Shown here one piece after another: positions 49,735 through 57,985 of a stretch of 64,000 nt of DNA. Position 1 is the first letter of the stretch; every line of letters begins with the position of its first letter. A model generated the notes under the pieces. The model saw nothing but the letters and a program-made list of their open reading frames with translations. It was not told where the DNA came from and did not search any database. Made by a program: the position numbers and the translations under genes. Origin of the DNA: Mesorhizobium sp. M2E.F.Ca.ET.219.01.1.1 (GTDB lineage: Bacteria; Pseudomonadota; Alphaproteobacteria; Rhizobiales; Rhizobiaceae). The stretch covers positions 291,630 to 355,629 of the forward strand of contig NZ_SADT02000001.1 of NCBI RefSeq assembly GCF_004016445.2, in the 5' to 3' direction.

Positions 49735-50027
49735 AGCTTCACCAAAAGCTTGTCCGACCACTCCTGCAGGAAGGCGACAACATCGTCCGCTACGTCCTGC
49801 GGATCGGCGTCGTAGTCCGCCGCAAGATCGGCGATGATGCGCTCGACGGTGGATTGCCCGTCGCAGCGGCGTAGTATGTCGAGGCTGATGTCGTTCGGCC
49901 AGAACACCTTCTCCGGCGAAAGCACGGCGAAGGCCAGTCGCACGGGATCGTACTGGATGCGCACATGCCTGGGCAGCGATGGCGCCGACCGCAACGACAC
50001 GATGGCTCTTTCGCACAGCGCCGTCAT
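49731..50027 (-). CDS. pqqD: PQQ biosynthesis chaperone PqqD
   Basis: 98 residues: RHVRIQYDPVRLAFAVLSPE, CDGQSTVERIIADLAADYD and VVAFLQEW, typical PqqD. It binds PqqA and presents it to PqqE. The ATG overlaps the pqqC stop by four bases (ATGA). Confidence 0.93.
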   Translation of the reverse strand: MTALCERAIVSLRSAPSLPRHVRIQYDPVRLAFAVLSPEKVFWPNDISLDILRRCDGQSTVERIIADLAADYDADPQDVADDVVAFLQEWSDKLLVKL

Positions 50028-50782
50028 GAGGCCGCCTCGGAGCGGAAGGCGCCGGGCGGTATGTTTCCCGGCGCGCCATAGGCATGCTGGAGCGCATCGA
50101 GCATGGCCCAGAGTATGTCGCATTTGAGCACCAGCGCATCGATAGCCTGCTGCTGGCGCTCGGGCGTGTCGGCGTGGGCGAGCACATAGGCGAGAGCGAA
50201 GTCGGCGTCGCGCGCTGCCTGTTCGGGCCGCCGGCTGAAATAGACCAGCGTATCCTCGGTGATGTAATCATATTTGGCCAGCATCGCCGGCACCCGCTCG
50301 CCGATGATGCTCGGCGAGAACATTTCCGTCAGCGACGACGCGACCGCCTCGAGCAGCGTACGGTCGGTGCAGAAAGAAAGGTAGGCGCCGACGGCGAAGC
50401 GGGTCGCCGGCAGCGCCAGCCTTTCGCTCTTGACGGATTCGGCATCGAGCCCAAGCGAGGTCGCCAGATGCAGCCAGCGCGCCATGCCGCCGCTCCAGCC
50501 GTCCTCGCCGTCGTGATCCTCGATGCGCTTGCGCCAGGCGGCGCGGAACGCCGGATCCTCGGCGCGCGCCAGGATCATTGCGTCCTTGCGCGGAATCACG
50601 GCTTGGTAGCAATAGCGGTTCAGCGCCCAGGCCTGCATCTCGGCCTTCGACAGGGCGCCGACGGTCATTCTGTGATGGAAAGGATGGCGGTTGTGATAGC
50701 GCTCGTCGCCGATCCGCCGCAGCACGGCCTCGAGCTCGCTCTTCGACAGTCCGTCTCGCGCCGCGTCGTGGAAATCGCTCAA
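50024..50782 (-). CDS. pqqC: Pyrroloquinoline-quinone synthase PqqC
   Basis: 252 residues, full length: RYHNRHPFHHRMTVGALSK, RYCYQAVIPRKDAMILAR, and FALAYVLAHADTPERQQQAI. It catalyses the last ring closure and oxidation to PQQ. Four-base overlap with pqqB and with pqqD, so the operon is tightly coupled. Confidence 0.95.
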   Translation of the reverse strand: MSDFHDAARDGLSKSELEAVLRRIGDERYHNRHPFHHRMTVGALSKAEMQAWALNRYCYQAVIPRKDAMILARAEDPAFRAAWRKRIEDHDGEDGWSGGMARWLHLATSLGLDAESVKSERLALPATRFAVGAYLSFCTDRTLLEAVASSLTEMFSPSIIGERVPAMLAKYDYITEDTLVYFSRRPEQAARDADFALAYVLAHADTPERQQQAIDALVLKCDILWAMLDALQHAYGAPGNIPPGAFRSEAAS

Positions 50783-51717
50783 AATTCCATCTCCATGCCA
50801 TCGGCGGCGACTTCCCAGCCAGCCGCCTTGACCGCCGAGTGCTCGGCGGAATTCTCGTCCAGAACGGGATTGGTGTTGTTGACGTGGATGAAGATACGGC
50901 GACCGATCTTCACATCGGCGAGAGCGGCGATCGAACCCGCTTCTCCCGACATTGCGATATGCCCCATGCGTGCACCGGTTTTCTGGCCGACGCCGGCCGT
51001 GATCATCTCGTCGTCCGTGTAGACGGTACCGTCGAACAGAAGGCAGGCGGCTCCGGCGAGGCGCTCGCGCAGCGCGGCATCGATACGCGCGCAGCCCGGA
51101 ACGTAGAAGACGGCGCCGCGACCGTCGGCCCCGCTGATGCGGACGCCGATCGTGTCGCCCGTGCCGGAGCTGAAATCGGCGGCGGGGTCACTTCTTTGCT
51201 CGAGATAGAGCGCGACCTTGCCGGGCACCGGAAAGCTGCCGACGACCACGCCGGTCGGGTGGCCGTCCGCGCCGCAGATCGCCATCTCTTGCGTCGGCGC
51301 CAGCAGGCGCCGTGGTACGATTGCCGGATCGAGGACATTGAAAATCGAATTAGCCTTCAGCGTCGCCAGCACCTGCGCCGTGGCATAGATCGCGAAAGGC
51401 TGTCGCTCACGCAGGCTGAGCAGGCCGGCGACATGGTCCACGTCGGCATTGGTCAGCACCACAGCGCGGATGGGCGTCGAACGCAGAGGTGCGTCGGCCG
51501 CGGGATGCAGCTCAGGCGTTTGCGCAATCTGCTGGCGGATGTCGGGCGATGCGTTGAACAGAACCCATCCTGTCCCGTCAGCCGACGCGGCAACGGATGA
51601 TTGGGTTCGCGACTGCACGCCGGGCATGCAGGTGCGAGCCGCGCGGCTCAGGCGGTAATTGCAGTTCCATTGCGGAAAGCCGCCTCCCGCCGCCGATCCG
51701 ATGATCTTCACGCGCAT
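50779..51717 (-). CDS. pqqB: PQQ biosynthesis protein PqqB
   Basis: 312 residues of the metallo-beta-lactamase fold: GSAAGGGFPQWNCNYRLSRA at the N-terminus, NADVDHVAGLLSLRE and HVNNTNPVLDE. PqqB is a hydroxylase acting on the tyrosine of the precursor. It starts 123 bases after the pqqA stop, with a stem-loop between. Confidence 0.95.
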   Translation of the reverse strand: MRVKIIGSAAGGGFPQWNCNYRLSRAARTCMPGVQSRTQSSVAASADGTGWVLFNASPDIRQQIAQTPELHPAADAPLRSTPIRAVVLTNADVDHVAGLLSLRERQPFAIYATAQVLATLKANSIFNVLDPAIVPRRLLAPTQEMAICGADGHPTGVVVGSFPVPGKVALYLEQRSDPAADFSSGTGDTIGVRISGADGRGAVFYVPGCARIDAALRERLAGAACLLFDGTVYTDDEMITAGVGQKTGARMGHIAMSGEAGSIAALADVKIGRRIFIHVNNTNPVLDENSAEHSAVKAAGWEVAADGMEMEF

Positions 51718-51801
51718 GGCAGTGCATGCCCAGCGGTCAACTGACCGGCACCACGTTTGCGACTGCGATCGATTTGCGTCCGCGTCTCCTGATATCGCAA
51801 A

Positions 51802-51835
51802 GAATTGCATGCCCCGTTGAGGGGGCATGCAATTC
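51802..51835 (-). promoter_or_regulatory. Stem-loop between pqqA and pqqB
   Basis: GAATTGCATGCCCC pairs with GGGGCATGCAATTC, directly after the pqqA stop. A hairpin here could protect the pqqA message or partly end transcription so that the precursor peptide is made in excess. Confidence 0.65.
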
Positions 51836-51840
51836 ACGAG

Positions 51841-51936
51841 CTACTTTTTCGGCCGGATTTCAGCAGGCAGGTACCGCGAAATCTCGAAGCCCGCAGCCAC
51901 CTGACACATGGTTGGTTTTTTCCAGGTCTTCTTCAT
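51841..51936 (-). CDS. pqqA: PQQ precursor peptide PqqA
   Basis: 31 residues: MKKTWKKPTMCQVAAGFEIS then RYLPAEIRPKK. The Glu and Tyr of GFEISRY are the residues that become PQQ. AAGGAG precedes the ATG. The stem-loop at 51802-51835 separates it from pqqB. Confidence 0.95.
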   Translation of the reverse strand: MKKTWKKPTMCQVAAGFEISRYLPAEIRPKK

Positions 51937-51994
51937 CGAGTTCTCCTTCTGCAACCATAGGACCGAGGGCCGCCGTTCGGACCAAGTGGTCCAC

Positions 51995-52513
51995 TTAGGC
52001 CGCCTGCAAGGCACGTTGATTGGCGTCGTTCTCACCAAGAGCGTTGAGCGCCTCGTCGGTTGCCGACTCTTCCTTCAAAGTCTGCCGGAGCAGCGGAAGA
52101 GCATCCTTGAGACCGAGCTGTTCGGCCCATGCGATCAGCGTGCCGTAGCGCGCGATTTCATAATGCTCGACCGCTTGGGCGGCACCAACCAGCCCTGCGT
52201 CAAGCGCCGGCTCGTCCTTGTACTCTTCGAGGATTTCCGAGCCCTCCTCGATGATGCCGTCAATGGCCGGGCAGGTCTTGCCCCTGGCCGGCTTGCCGAG
52301 CATGTCGAAGACTTGCTCCAGGCGATCCACCTGGTCTTCAGTTTCCTTGAGGTGCTTTTCGAAAGCGGCGCCTATCTTTTCGGACTGAGCTGCTTTCGCC
52401 AGCTTTGGCAAAGCCTTCAGGATCTTCTTTTCCGCGTAGTAGAGGTCTTTTAGTCCGTCCAGGAACAAGCTTTCCAAGCCGTTCGAGGTCGCGGTCGAAG
52501 CTTTCTTCGGCAT
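51995..52513 (-). CDS. Ferritin-like DUF892 (YciF-type) protein
   Basis: 172 residues: GLESLFLDGLKDLYYAEKKI, KHLKETEDQVDRLEQVFDML, EHYEIARYGTLIAWAEQLG and LKEESATDEAL, the helices and carboxylates of the DUF892 stress family. AAGGAGG precedes the ATG. The upstream GGAAC (52582-52586) has GATT at the -10 distance, so EcfG control is weakly supported. pqqA lies 58 bases downstream on the same strand. Confidence 0.9.
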   Translation of the reverse strand: MPKKASTATSNGLESLFLDGLKDLYYAEKKILKALPKLAKAAQSEKIGAAFEKHLKETEDQVDRLEQVFDMLGKPARGKTCPAIDGIIEEGSEILEEYKDEPALDAGLVGAAQAVEHYEIARYGTLIAWAEQLGLKDALPLLRQTLKEESATDEALNALGENDANQRALQAA

Positions 52514-52559
52514 TTTTTGGATCCTCCTTGGGTGTAGGGATGTGCCTGCGGCACTCTCC

Positions 52560-52742
52560 CTAATCCGCTCGACGACCCGAAGTTCCGACAAGATCGCGGT
52601 GTTGCGTCAGCGCGGTCGCGGTGGCCGACGCAAACAGGCTCGTCACTTCAAGAGTGTCATCATTGCTAACAACGTGCTCACAACGACTTAGCTCCGAAGG
52701 CAGTCCGATTAAGGAGACGTCAACTTCCGCCTCGTCCGACAT
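52560..52742 (-). CDS. Small hypothetical protein, 60 aa
   Basis: Reads MSDEAEVDVSLIGLPSELSR and continues with a Thr/Ala-rich helix. Its start lies inside the end of the iron-permease-like gene (23-base overlap, different frame). No good ribosome site, but codon use is protein-like. Uncertain. Confidence 0.4.
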   Translation of the reverse strand: MSDEAEVDVSLIGLPSELSRCEHVVSNDDTLEVTSLFASATATALTQHRDLVGTSGRRAD

Positions 52743-53049
52743 CGCGCATCCGCTCGATTTCCTCCGGCTCCTTGTCGTCCATTCCGGCGATCTCGTTGCG
52801 AGCCTTGTCGTTCGCCTTGATCAGCTCATCGAGCTTCGCCTGCAGGGCTTGGGTGTCGCGATGCTCTGCCCTTTGAATAAACAGCGTCATCGCCCAGGTG
52901 ATCAGCGTGGCGGCGCCGTGCCAGTCAAGTGTCTCCCGCTCGAAGACGAACCAAGCGACGGTGTAGCCGCCCAAAATCAAAAAGGCCGCCGGTCGGGACA
53001 TAAGTGTGCCGACCTTGGTCAGCGCTTCTCGAGTCTGCAATGTTGCCAT
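52720..53049 (-). CDS. Low-affinity iron permease-like small membrane protein
   Basis: 109 residues: LMSRPAAFLILGGYTVAWFV as a first span, LITWAMTLFIQRAEHRDTQA as a second, then LQAKLDELIKANDKARNEI, the conserved tail of the bacterial low-affinity iron permease family. The promoter 53057-53081 is a consensus GGAAC-N16-CGTT ending only 7 bases before the ATG, so the mRNA would be leaderless or nearly so. Transport of iron is a family assumption; the protein is short. Confidence 0.82.
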   Translation of the reverse strand: MATLQTREALTKVGTLMSRPAAFLILGGYTVAWFVFERETLDWHGAATLITWAMTLFIQRAEHRDTQALQAKLDELIKANDKARNEIAGMDDKEPEEIERMRDVGRGGS

Positions 53050-53056
53050 GTCTGCG

Positions 53057-53081
53057 AACGGCTGAGAACAATCCGGGTTCC
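53057..53081 (-). promoter_or_regulatory. Consensus EcfG promoter, GGAAC-N16-CGTT
   Basis: Ends 7 bases before the iron-permease-like start, implying a leaderless mRNA. Confidence 0.75.
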
Positions 53082-53236
53082 CGCTGGATATATTGGGCCG
53101 GAACCTAGCTCGGGGCGGGAACGTCCCGCTCGTGTCAAGCGCTCTCGCCGTGGAAAGCCATCGAGTGTCTCGCCTTGGTGTTCAAGCTTTCCACCGTGCA
53201 GCGATCCGTTCATTCCCCGCCTTTTCGGAATTTACG

Positions 53237-53261
53237 GGAACATCGGCGTCATCGTCCGGTT
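53237..53261 (+). promoter_or_regulatory. EcfG-like promoter, GGAAC-N16-GGTT
   Basis: 26 bases before the 53288 start. Confidence 0.65.
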
Positions 53262-53287
53262 ATCTCGCGTCGAGGATGAGGTACTCC

Positions 53288-53614
53288 ATGAACGCGACGA
53301 AGGAATTTCTGCGCAGCTGGCTCGAAGAGAATGTCGGCAACTTGCCAACCGACACAGAGATCAGCGTTCCGATGCTGGCGCAGCAATTCGAGCAGGATGC
53401 CGACGCCGCCGGCTACGGTCGCGAGGTGCGCGGGCAGGAGGTCGGCAACATTGAAGACGCCATCCAACGCGCGCTGGACAAAACCGGCGAGGAAAACAGA
53501 GGGTCCGAATCCAGTCCCGATGAAGAGAATTCGCTGGCGCCTGTGATCGATGCCCTGGAAGCCGTTGAGCCTGAACAGGGTGATGCCGAGGGGTCCGGCC
53601 GGCCGGCCGACTAG
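53288..53614 (+). CDS. Small acidic hypothetical protein, 108 aa
   Basis: Begins MNATKEFLRSWLEENVGNLP, first half helical, second half Glu/Asp/Pro-rich and probably disordered. GATGAGG precedes the ATG. An EcfG-like site (53237-53261) ends 26 bases upstream. Function unknown. It is convergent with the 53616 gene, separated by one base. Confidence 0.78.
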   Translation: MNATKEFLRSWLEENVGNLPTDTEISVPMLAQQFEQDADAAGYGREVRGQEVGNIEDAIQRALDKTGEENRGSESSPDEENSLAPVIDALEAVEPEQGDAEGSGRPAD

Positions 53615-53615
53615 T

Positions 53616-53810
53616 CTAGCGGGTCTCCTTGGTCAGCGCCGCGATTACCGCGTCCAGAACCGCCTTTGGGCAGGTCTCTCCTTCGCGCAGCGCTTCGAAC
53701 AACGAGGTTACCACGCCTTCCAGCGTTCCGCCGTGATCCTTTGCTAGTTTCGACGCTGCCTGCGTGAGCGCTTCGAATTCCAAAAGACTGAGTGGAGAGT
53801 GGCGCGTCAT
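53616..53810 (-). CDS. Small helical protein, paralog of the 30737 protein
   Basis: 64 residues: MTRHSPLSLLEFEALTQAAS, then LEGVVTSLFEALREGETCPK and AVLDAVIAALT. The SLFEALREGETCP-AVLDAV core matches SLYEDLYEGEPCP-ALIEAV of the 30737 gene, and the pattern loosely resembles NepR anti-sigma factors. GGAGG precedes the ATG. Role unknown. Confidence 0.72.
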   Translation of the reverse strand: MTRHSPLSLLEFEALTQAASKLAKDHGGTLEGVVTSLFEALREGETCPKAVLDAVIAALTKETR

Positions 53811-53963
53811 GGTTCCTCCGTCGCGAGACGGACGCAGAACGCAACCGGCCGCTTGCCGCAGTCGTAGAAGGGCAGCGGTTCAGCCTCAACCACATTTGTT
53901 GCAGTAAGCAGCCGTTGGTTCTGCCCGGTTGCGGAGCGGTGGCGAGGCCGGTCGCGCCGCGCA

Positions 53964-53988
53964 CGGAACAAAGGGCGGCCACAGAGGT
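53964..53988 (+). promoter_or_regulatory. EcfG-like promoter, GGAAC-N16-GGTT
   Basis: 64 bases before the 54053 start; may also serve the hydrolase downstream. Confidence 0.6.
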
Positions 53989-54052
53989 TTGGCCCTGCTT
54001 CCAACCTGCCCGGAAGCCAGCAGACATCCGACCAAAGCGGAGAAGTTCCTCA

Positions 54053-54298
54053 ATGACGAAATCGCGCCAAAACGACGATCCTGTGCGATCCACTCCAGGC
54101 AGTGACAGGACCGGCCGGCAAGCAGGAGCGGACAGGGGCTCGCCGCAAGAAGATCCGGCTGAAGGCTCGCGCAAGGTTGTGGATCGCGAGCTCGCCCGGC
54201 AAAAGCCGCCGGCCGGGGCTGGTAAGGACGAGGCCGAGCAGAGTCTGCGCGACCAAATCGAGGAAGAGACCGAGCTGCCTCAGAAGGGGTCGGCCTGA
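54053..54298 (+). CDS. Disordered charged protein, 81 aa
   Basis: Reads MTKSRQNDDPVRSTPGSDRT with many Glu, Arg, Asp and Gln and no hydrophobic stretch. CGGAGAAG precedes the ATG. An EcfG-like site (53964-53988) is 64 bases upstream. It fits the hydrophilic stress protein group here. Confidence 0.7.
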   Translation: MTKSRQNDDPVRSTPGSDRTGRQAGADRGSPQEDPAEGSRKVVDRELARQKPPAGAGKDEAEQSLRDQIEEETELPQKGSA

Positions 54299-54357
54299 TA
54301 GGCAGCGCACCACTGCAAAGTCGCCTGTTTTCGCCACCCCCGCCTTGATTTGCGACC

Positions 54358-55326
54358 ATGACGGCAAAGTCCAGGAAGAACCTGCTTTTGTTGCTTGCGG
54401 CGACCACGGCTGGCTTGGCGCTCTACAACAATCTCCTCGCGAGACGGGCATTGGATGCACGCCTGCTCGGGCGCTTCATCGATCTCGGCGGAACGAAGCT
54501 GCATTTCCTGGAGGCGGGCAATGGGCAACCGCTTCTGCTGTTGCACGGCAATGGCGCCTCCGCGGAAGACTTCACGACAAGCGGCATTTTTGACAGAGCC
54601 GCCGCCAGATATCGCGTACTTGCCTTCGACAGGCCCGGCTTCGGCATGAGCACACGCCCGGCAGGCAGACCTTGGACTGCAGCCGCCCAGGCCGACCTCA
54701 TCGATGCCGCGGTCGCGAAACTCGGCATCGAGCGCTACATGGTTGTCGGCCATTCCTGGGGGGCAGCGGTGGCGCTTGAGATGGCGCGCCGGCATCCCCG
54801 GTCGGTTGCCGGCGTCGTTGTCGTCGCCGGCTATCATTACCCGTCGCCAAGATTGGCGCTTGCCATCTCCGCGCTGCCGGCGGTTCCGCTGATCGGGACT
54901 GTGCTGCGCCACGCGGTGCTTCCTTCGCTGGTCAGGCTGAACTGGCGCTGGGCGATGAGGAAGATTTTTCATCCGGCAACGATCGCGATCCCTTTCGCGA
55001 CAACGACAAGAGGGTTGGCGAGCCGGCCCTCGCAGCTGCGATCCATCTCCGCTGAATCCTTCCTGATGCTGGCATCGGCACTTTTCCCAAATCGCAGATA
55101 TGCCGACATCGCCGTCCCTGTCGGGATAATTGCCGGCGCCGGTGATCAGCTGTTCGATGCCAAGGCCGAGGCGCTGCGGCTGCAATCCGAGATAAGCCAT
55201 TCACTTCTGGATATCGTCCCGGATGCCGGACATATGGTGCATCAAAGCAGTCCGGCGGCGATCCTGGCGATGATCGACAAGGTTGCGGCTCTTGCCAATA
55301 TTGGTGACATGACGAAGCATGATTAA
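54358..55326 (+). CDS. Alpha/beta hydrolase with N-terminal membrane anchor
   Basis: 322 residues. One hydrophobic N-terminal segment (LLLLLAATTAGLALYNNLL), then LLLLHGNGASAEDF, AFDRPGFGMS, nucleophile VVGHSWGAAVALEMARR, acid AGAGDQLFDAKAE, and histidine DAGHMVHQ. Complete catalytic triad. Substrate unknown. It follows the 54053 gene by 59 bases and may share its promoter. Confidence 0.88.
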   Translation: MTAKSRKNLLLLLAATTAGLALYNNLLARRALDARLLGRFIDLGGTKLHFLEAGNGQPLLLLHGNGASAEDFTTSGIFDRAAARYRVLAFDRPGFGMSTRPAGRPWTAAAQADLIDAAVAKLGIERYMVVGHSWGAAVALEMARRHPRSVAGVVVVAGYHYPSPRLALAISALPAVPLIGTVLRHAVLPSLVRLNWRWAMRKIFHPATIAIPFATTTRGLASRPSQLRSISAESFLMLASALFPNRRYADIAVPVGIIAGAGDQLFDAKAEALRLQSEISHSLLDIVPDAGHMVHQSSPAAILAMIDKVAALANIGDMTKHD

Positions 55327-55563
55327 GTCCCCGGCGAGCGGAACAAAGTAACACGCCGAGTTTCGGCTGGCTTCCTACGGAGAACCAGCCACGTATTTTA
55401 CCGACAAGAAAACTGCAATTCCCGGCCAGGATGGAAAAGCCGAACCCTGTCTTCGCGCACGCCCTGCAGCAGGCAATCGGTGGCGCAAATCCCCAACACG
55501 GAGGAACTTTCCTGTGGGTGCGGCTTTATCATCGTGATTTCAAGCAATTGCAACGAGTGAAAG

Positions 55564-55998
55564 ATGTTGCGCACCGTTGCCCGGCCGTGCCGGGTCTTCC
55601 TGCCTCTACTGGCGCTGGCGCTTGCCTCCTGCTCCTCGTCTGAAACCGTCGGCCAGCAATCAAAGCTTGCAGCATCGACGGCCCAGGCGGCGGTGCTGGT
55701 GAGCGATGCCTGGCTCGCCGGCGCCGCGCCGTCCCGCTACGCATCGTCTGCCTTGCAATCCTTCGCCGAGACACTTGCCGACGCCGGGCGGCAAGTGGAA
55801 TCGGTGTCTCCGTCCGACGAGGCAAAGCGGGATGAACTGGCAAAGGCTCTCAGCCGGCTGTCGAACGCGGCAAAGCAGGCCAAGAACGCGATAGAGGCCG
55901 AACAGCATCCACAGGCCGCCCAGGCGCAACAGGAGCTTCGCGCCGCGCAAGGCGATCTCGCCACTGCCTATCGGCAGTATTTCTCGCCGGGCCGATGA
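55564..55998 (+). CDS. Lipoprotein, 144 aa
   Basis: N-terminal signal with lipobox (LLALALASC), then Ser-rich spacer and Ala/Gln/Glu-rich helices likely to form a coiled coil. Lipid-anchored in the periplasm. It ends with an ATGA overlap with the Nramp-like gene, so it is the first gene of that operon. No EcfG-like site was found upstream. Confidence 0.82.
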   Translation: MLRTVARPCRVFLPLLALALASCSSSETVGQQSKLAASTAQAAVLVSDAWLAGAAPSRYASSALQSFAETLADAGRQVESVSPSDEAKRDELAKALSRLSNAAKQAKNAIEAEQHPQAAQAQQELRAAQGDLATAYRQYFSPGR

Positions 55999-57215
55999 AG
56001 AAGCTGCTGGAGATATCGCTCGGTGTGGTGACCAGCGTCGGCGGCTTCCTGGAGGTCGGGTCGATGGCGACGGCGGCACAGGCCGGCGCGCTGTTCGGCT
56101 TCCAGCTCATCTGGGCGATCGTGCTCGGCACGATCTGCATCATCTTCCTGGTCGAAATGGCGGGCCGTTTCGCTGCGGTCAGTCATCACACCATCGCCGA
56201 CGGCATCCGCGAGAGGTTCGGCTTCAACGCGTTCATCTGGCCGCTGCTTGCAGTCTTGCTGGTCAACTTCCTGGTGCTTTCCGCCGAGATCGGCGGTGTT
56301 GCCATTGCCGCCGAGCTTGCCACGGGAATCGGCTTCCAATGGTGGGCCTTGCCGGTCGCCTTCCTGGCGTGGCTGCTGCTGTGGAAAGGCACGTTCGGCC
56401 TCATCGAGAAGGGGGTGTCGATGCTTGGCCTGGTCACCCTCTGCTTCGTCGAAGCGGCCGTGATGCTGCGGCCCGAATGGAAAGAGGTGGCTGTCGGCGC
56501 CGTGCCCAGCCTGCCGCACCACGACACGGCGAAATACTGGTTCATGGCCGTCAGCATTCTCGGCGCCTCGATCTCGCCCTACCTTTTCATGTTCTATTCC
56601 TCGGGCGCGATCGAGGATCAGTGGGACAAGAGCTATCTTGGCACCAATCGGGCGATCGCCGGTCTCGGTATGAGTTTCGGTGGCACGATCTCCGTCGGCG
56701 TTCTGATCGTGGCCGCGCTCGTGCTTGGCGCTCATGGCGTTAACGAGGTGGACGACTACAACCAGCTTCCGCTGATGCTGATCCCGATATTCGGCTTCTG
56801 GGGCTTCGTCCTTTTTGTTGCTTCGCTGGCAATCGCCTGCTTCGGCGCCGCGCTCGAAGTGGCCTTGCAGCAGGCCTATCTCGTCGCACAAGGGTTCGGC
56901 TGGAACTGGGGCGAGGATCTCAAGCCCCGCGACGATCCCGGTTTCAGCCTGGTCTACACGCTGACGCTCTTCCTTGCCGCCGTTCCGATCACGCTCGGTC
57001 TCGACCCGTTGAAGCTCACCATCTTCTCGATGGCGCTGACCGCGGCGAGCCTGCCGCTGACGGTCGTGCCCTTCCTTTTTCTGCTGAATGACGACCGCTA
57101 TGTCGGCGAGCACCGCAATGGCGTCGTTTCGAACGCGGCCGTGATCTTCGTCATCGCGCTCGGCTTCGTGCTGGCGGTGGTGTCCATTCCACTGCAGATA
57201 TTCGGAGGCACGTGA
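55995..57215 (+). CDS. Nramp-family divalent metal transporter, divergent
   Basis: 406 residues and about 11 hydrophobic segments. The fold is recognisable (LWKGTFGLIEKGVSMLGLVT, LFVASLAIACFGAALEVALQ), but the metal-binding motifs of classical Nramp are changed: the first segment reads GGFLEVGSMATAAQAGA instead of DPGN, and the sixth reads ISPYLFMFYSSG instead of the Met-Pro-His motif. Substrate therefore uncertain; could be a non-Mn/Fe Nramp relative. Four-base overlap with the lipoprotein gene, one-base overlap with the next gene. Confidence 0.85.
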   Translation: MKKLLEISLGVVTSVGGFLEVGSMATAAQAGALFGFQLIWAIVLGTICIIFLVEMAGRFAAVSHHTIADGIRERFGFNAFIWPLLAVLLVNFLVLSAEIGGVAIAAELATGIGFQWWALPVAFLAWLLLWKGTFGLIEKGVSMLGLVTLCFVEAAVMLRPEWKEVAVGAVPSLPHHDTAKYWFMAVSILGASISPYLFMFYSSGAIEDQWDKSYLGTNRAIAGLGMSFGGTISVGVLIVAALVLGAHGVNEVDDYNQLPLMLIPIFGFWGFVLFVASLAIACFGAALEVALQQAYLVAQGFGWNWGEDLKPRDDPGFSLVYTLTLFLAAVPITLGLDPLKLTIFSMALTAASLPLTVVPFLFLLNDDRYVGEHRNGVVSNAAVIFVIALGFVLAVVSIPLQIFGGT

Positions 57216-57574
57216 TGCAGTTGCTGCGCGACATACTGGACAAGCAGGTCGTCGATCGCGAGCAGATCAAGATCGGGAAGGTGGATAGCATTGTCGCCGA
57301 GCTGAAGCCGGGCAAGCCGCCCAGGGTAAGCGCCGTTGAACTCGGCTCGATTGCGCTGGCGCGACGGCTTGGCTCGACGCCCGCAAGATGGACCGCGAAG
57401 CTCGCGGCAAGGCTGAGCGGCAGGCGTCAGGCACGGCCGCACCGGATCGCGTGGAACAAGGTGCGCGATATCGGCGTCGATATCGAGTTCGACATCGACG
57501 TGCGCCGGACCAGGATCTTCGCCTGGCAGGACTGGCTGCGCGAACATGTTGTCTGCCGAATCCCCGGAGCGTGA
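57215..57574 (+). CDS. PRC-barrel-like protein, 119 aa
   Basis: Reads MQLLRDILDKQVVDREQIKI with GKVDSIVAEL and WNKVRDIGVDIEFDIDV, resembling the small PRC-barrel fold (D-x-G-K-V-D). GGAGG precedes the ATG, whose first base is the last base of the Nramp-like stop. Probably a cytosolic accessory of the transporter; inferred from position only. Confidence 0.75.
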   Translation: MQLLRDILDKQVVDREQIKIGKVDSIVAELKPGKPPRVSAVELGSIALARRLGSTPARWTAKLAARLSGRRQARPHRIAWNKVRDIGVDIEFDIDVRRTRIFAWQDWLREHVVCRIPGA

Positions 57575-57576
57575 GC

Positions 57577-57906
57577 ATGACGACTGTGCACCTCGATCAT
57601 CTTGCGGGCAGGGGCGTGTTCTCGGAGCACGGCAGGAGCATCGGCTATATCGAGGAGATCATCGCCGAGCAGGACGGCAGCGACCTTATCGTTACCGAAT
57701 TCCATGTCGGGATCTTCGCTGCGTTCGAGCGCTTGTCCGCTTCGACCATCGGCACCGCCTTGCTCGACTTCTTCGCGTTGCGGCGGCGTGAAGGCCTTTA
57801 TCGCATTCCCTGGGACAAGCTCGATATTTCCGATCCGACACGCCCCAGACTGCTCTGCCCCGACCAGGAGCTTGTCGCTTTCAAGGCGCAGCCCGAGGGC
57901 AAATGA
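57577..57906 (+). CDS. PRC-barrel-like protein, 109 aa
   Basis: Reads MTTVHLDHLAGRGVFSEHGR, SIGYIEEIIAEQDGSDLIV, and YRIPWDKLDISDPTRPRL. The pattern G-x2-IGYIEEI followed by beta strands and WDKLD is PRC-barrel-like. It starts 2 bases after the preceding gene; last gene of the lipoprotein/Nramp operon. Confidence 0.75.
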   Translation: MTTVHLDHLAGRGVFSEHGRSIGYIEEIIAEQDGSDLIVTEFHVGIFAAFERLSASTIGTALLDFFALRRREGLYRIPWDKLDISDPTRPRLLCPDQELVAFKAQPEGK

Positions 57907-57934
57907 CGATTTGCTAAAAAGCTGTGCGTGCGGG

Positions 57935-57959
57935 GGAACATAGCAGCCGGCGCGAAGTT
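57935..57959 (+). promoter_or_regulatory. EcfG-like promoter, GGAAC-N16-AGTT
   Basis: 26 bases before the 24-residue peptide that heads the DUF3618 operon. Confidence 0.55.
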
Positions 57960-57985
57960 CGGATTGGCATGGAGGAGGCTGCGCC

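Noticed and set aside
52562..52586. EcfG site for the YciF-type gene
   Set aside because: The -10 is GATT and lies inside the 52560 frame; too weak to list.
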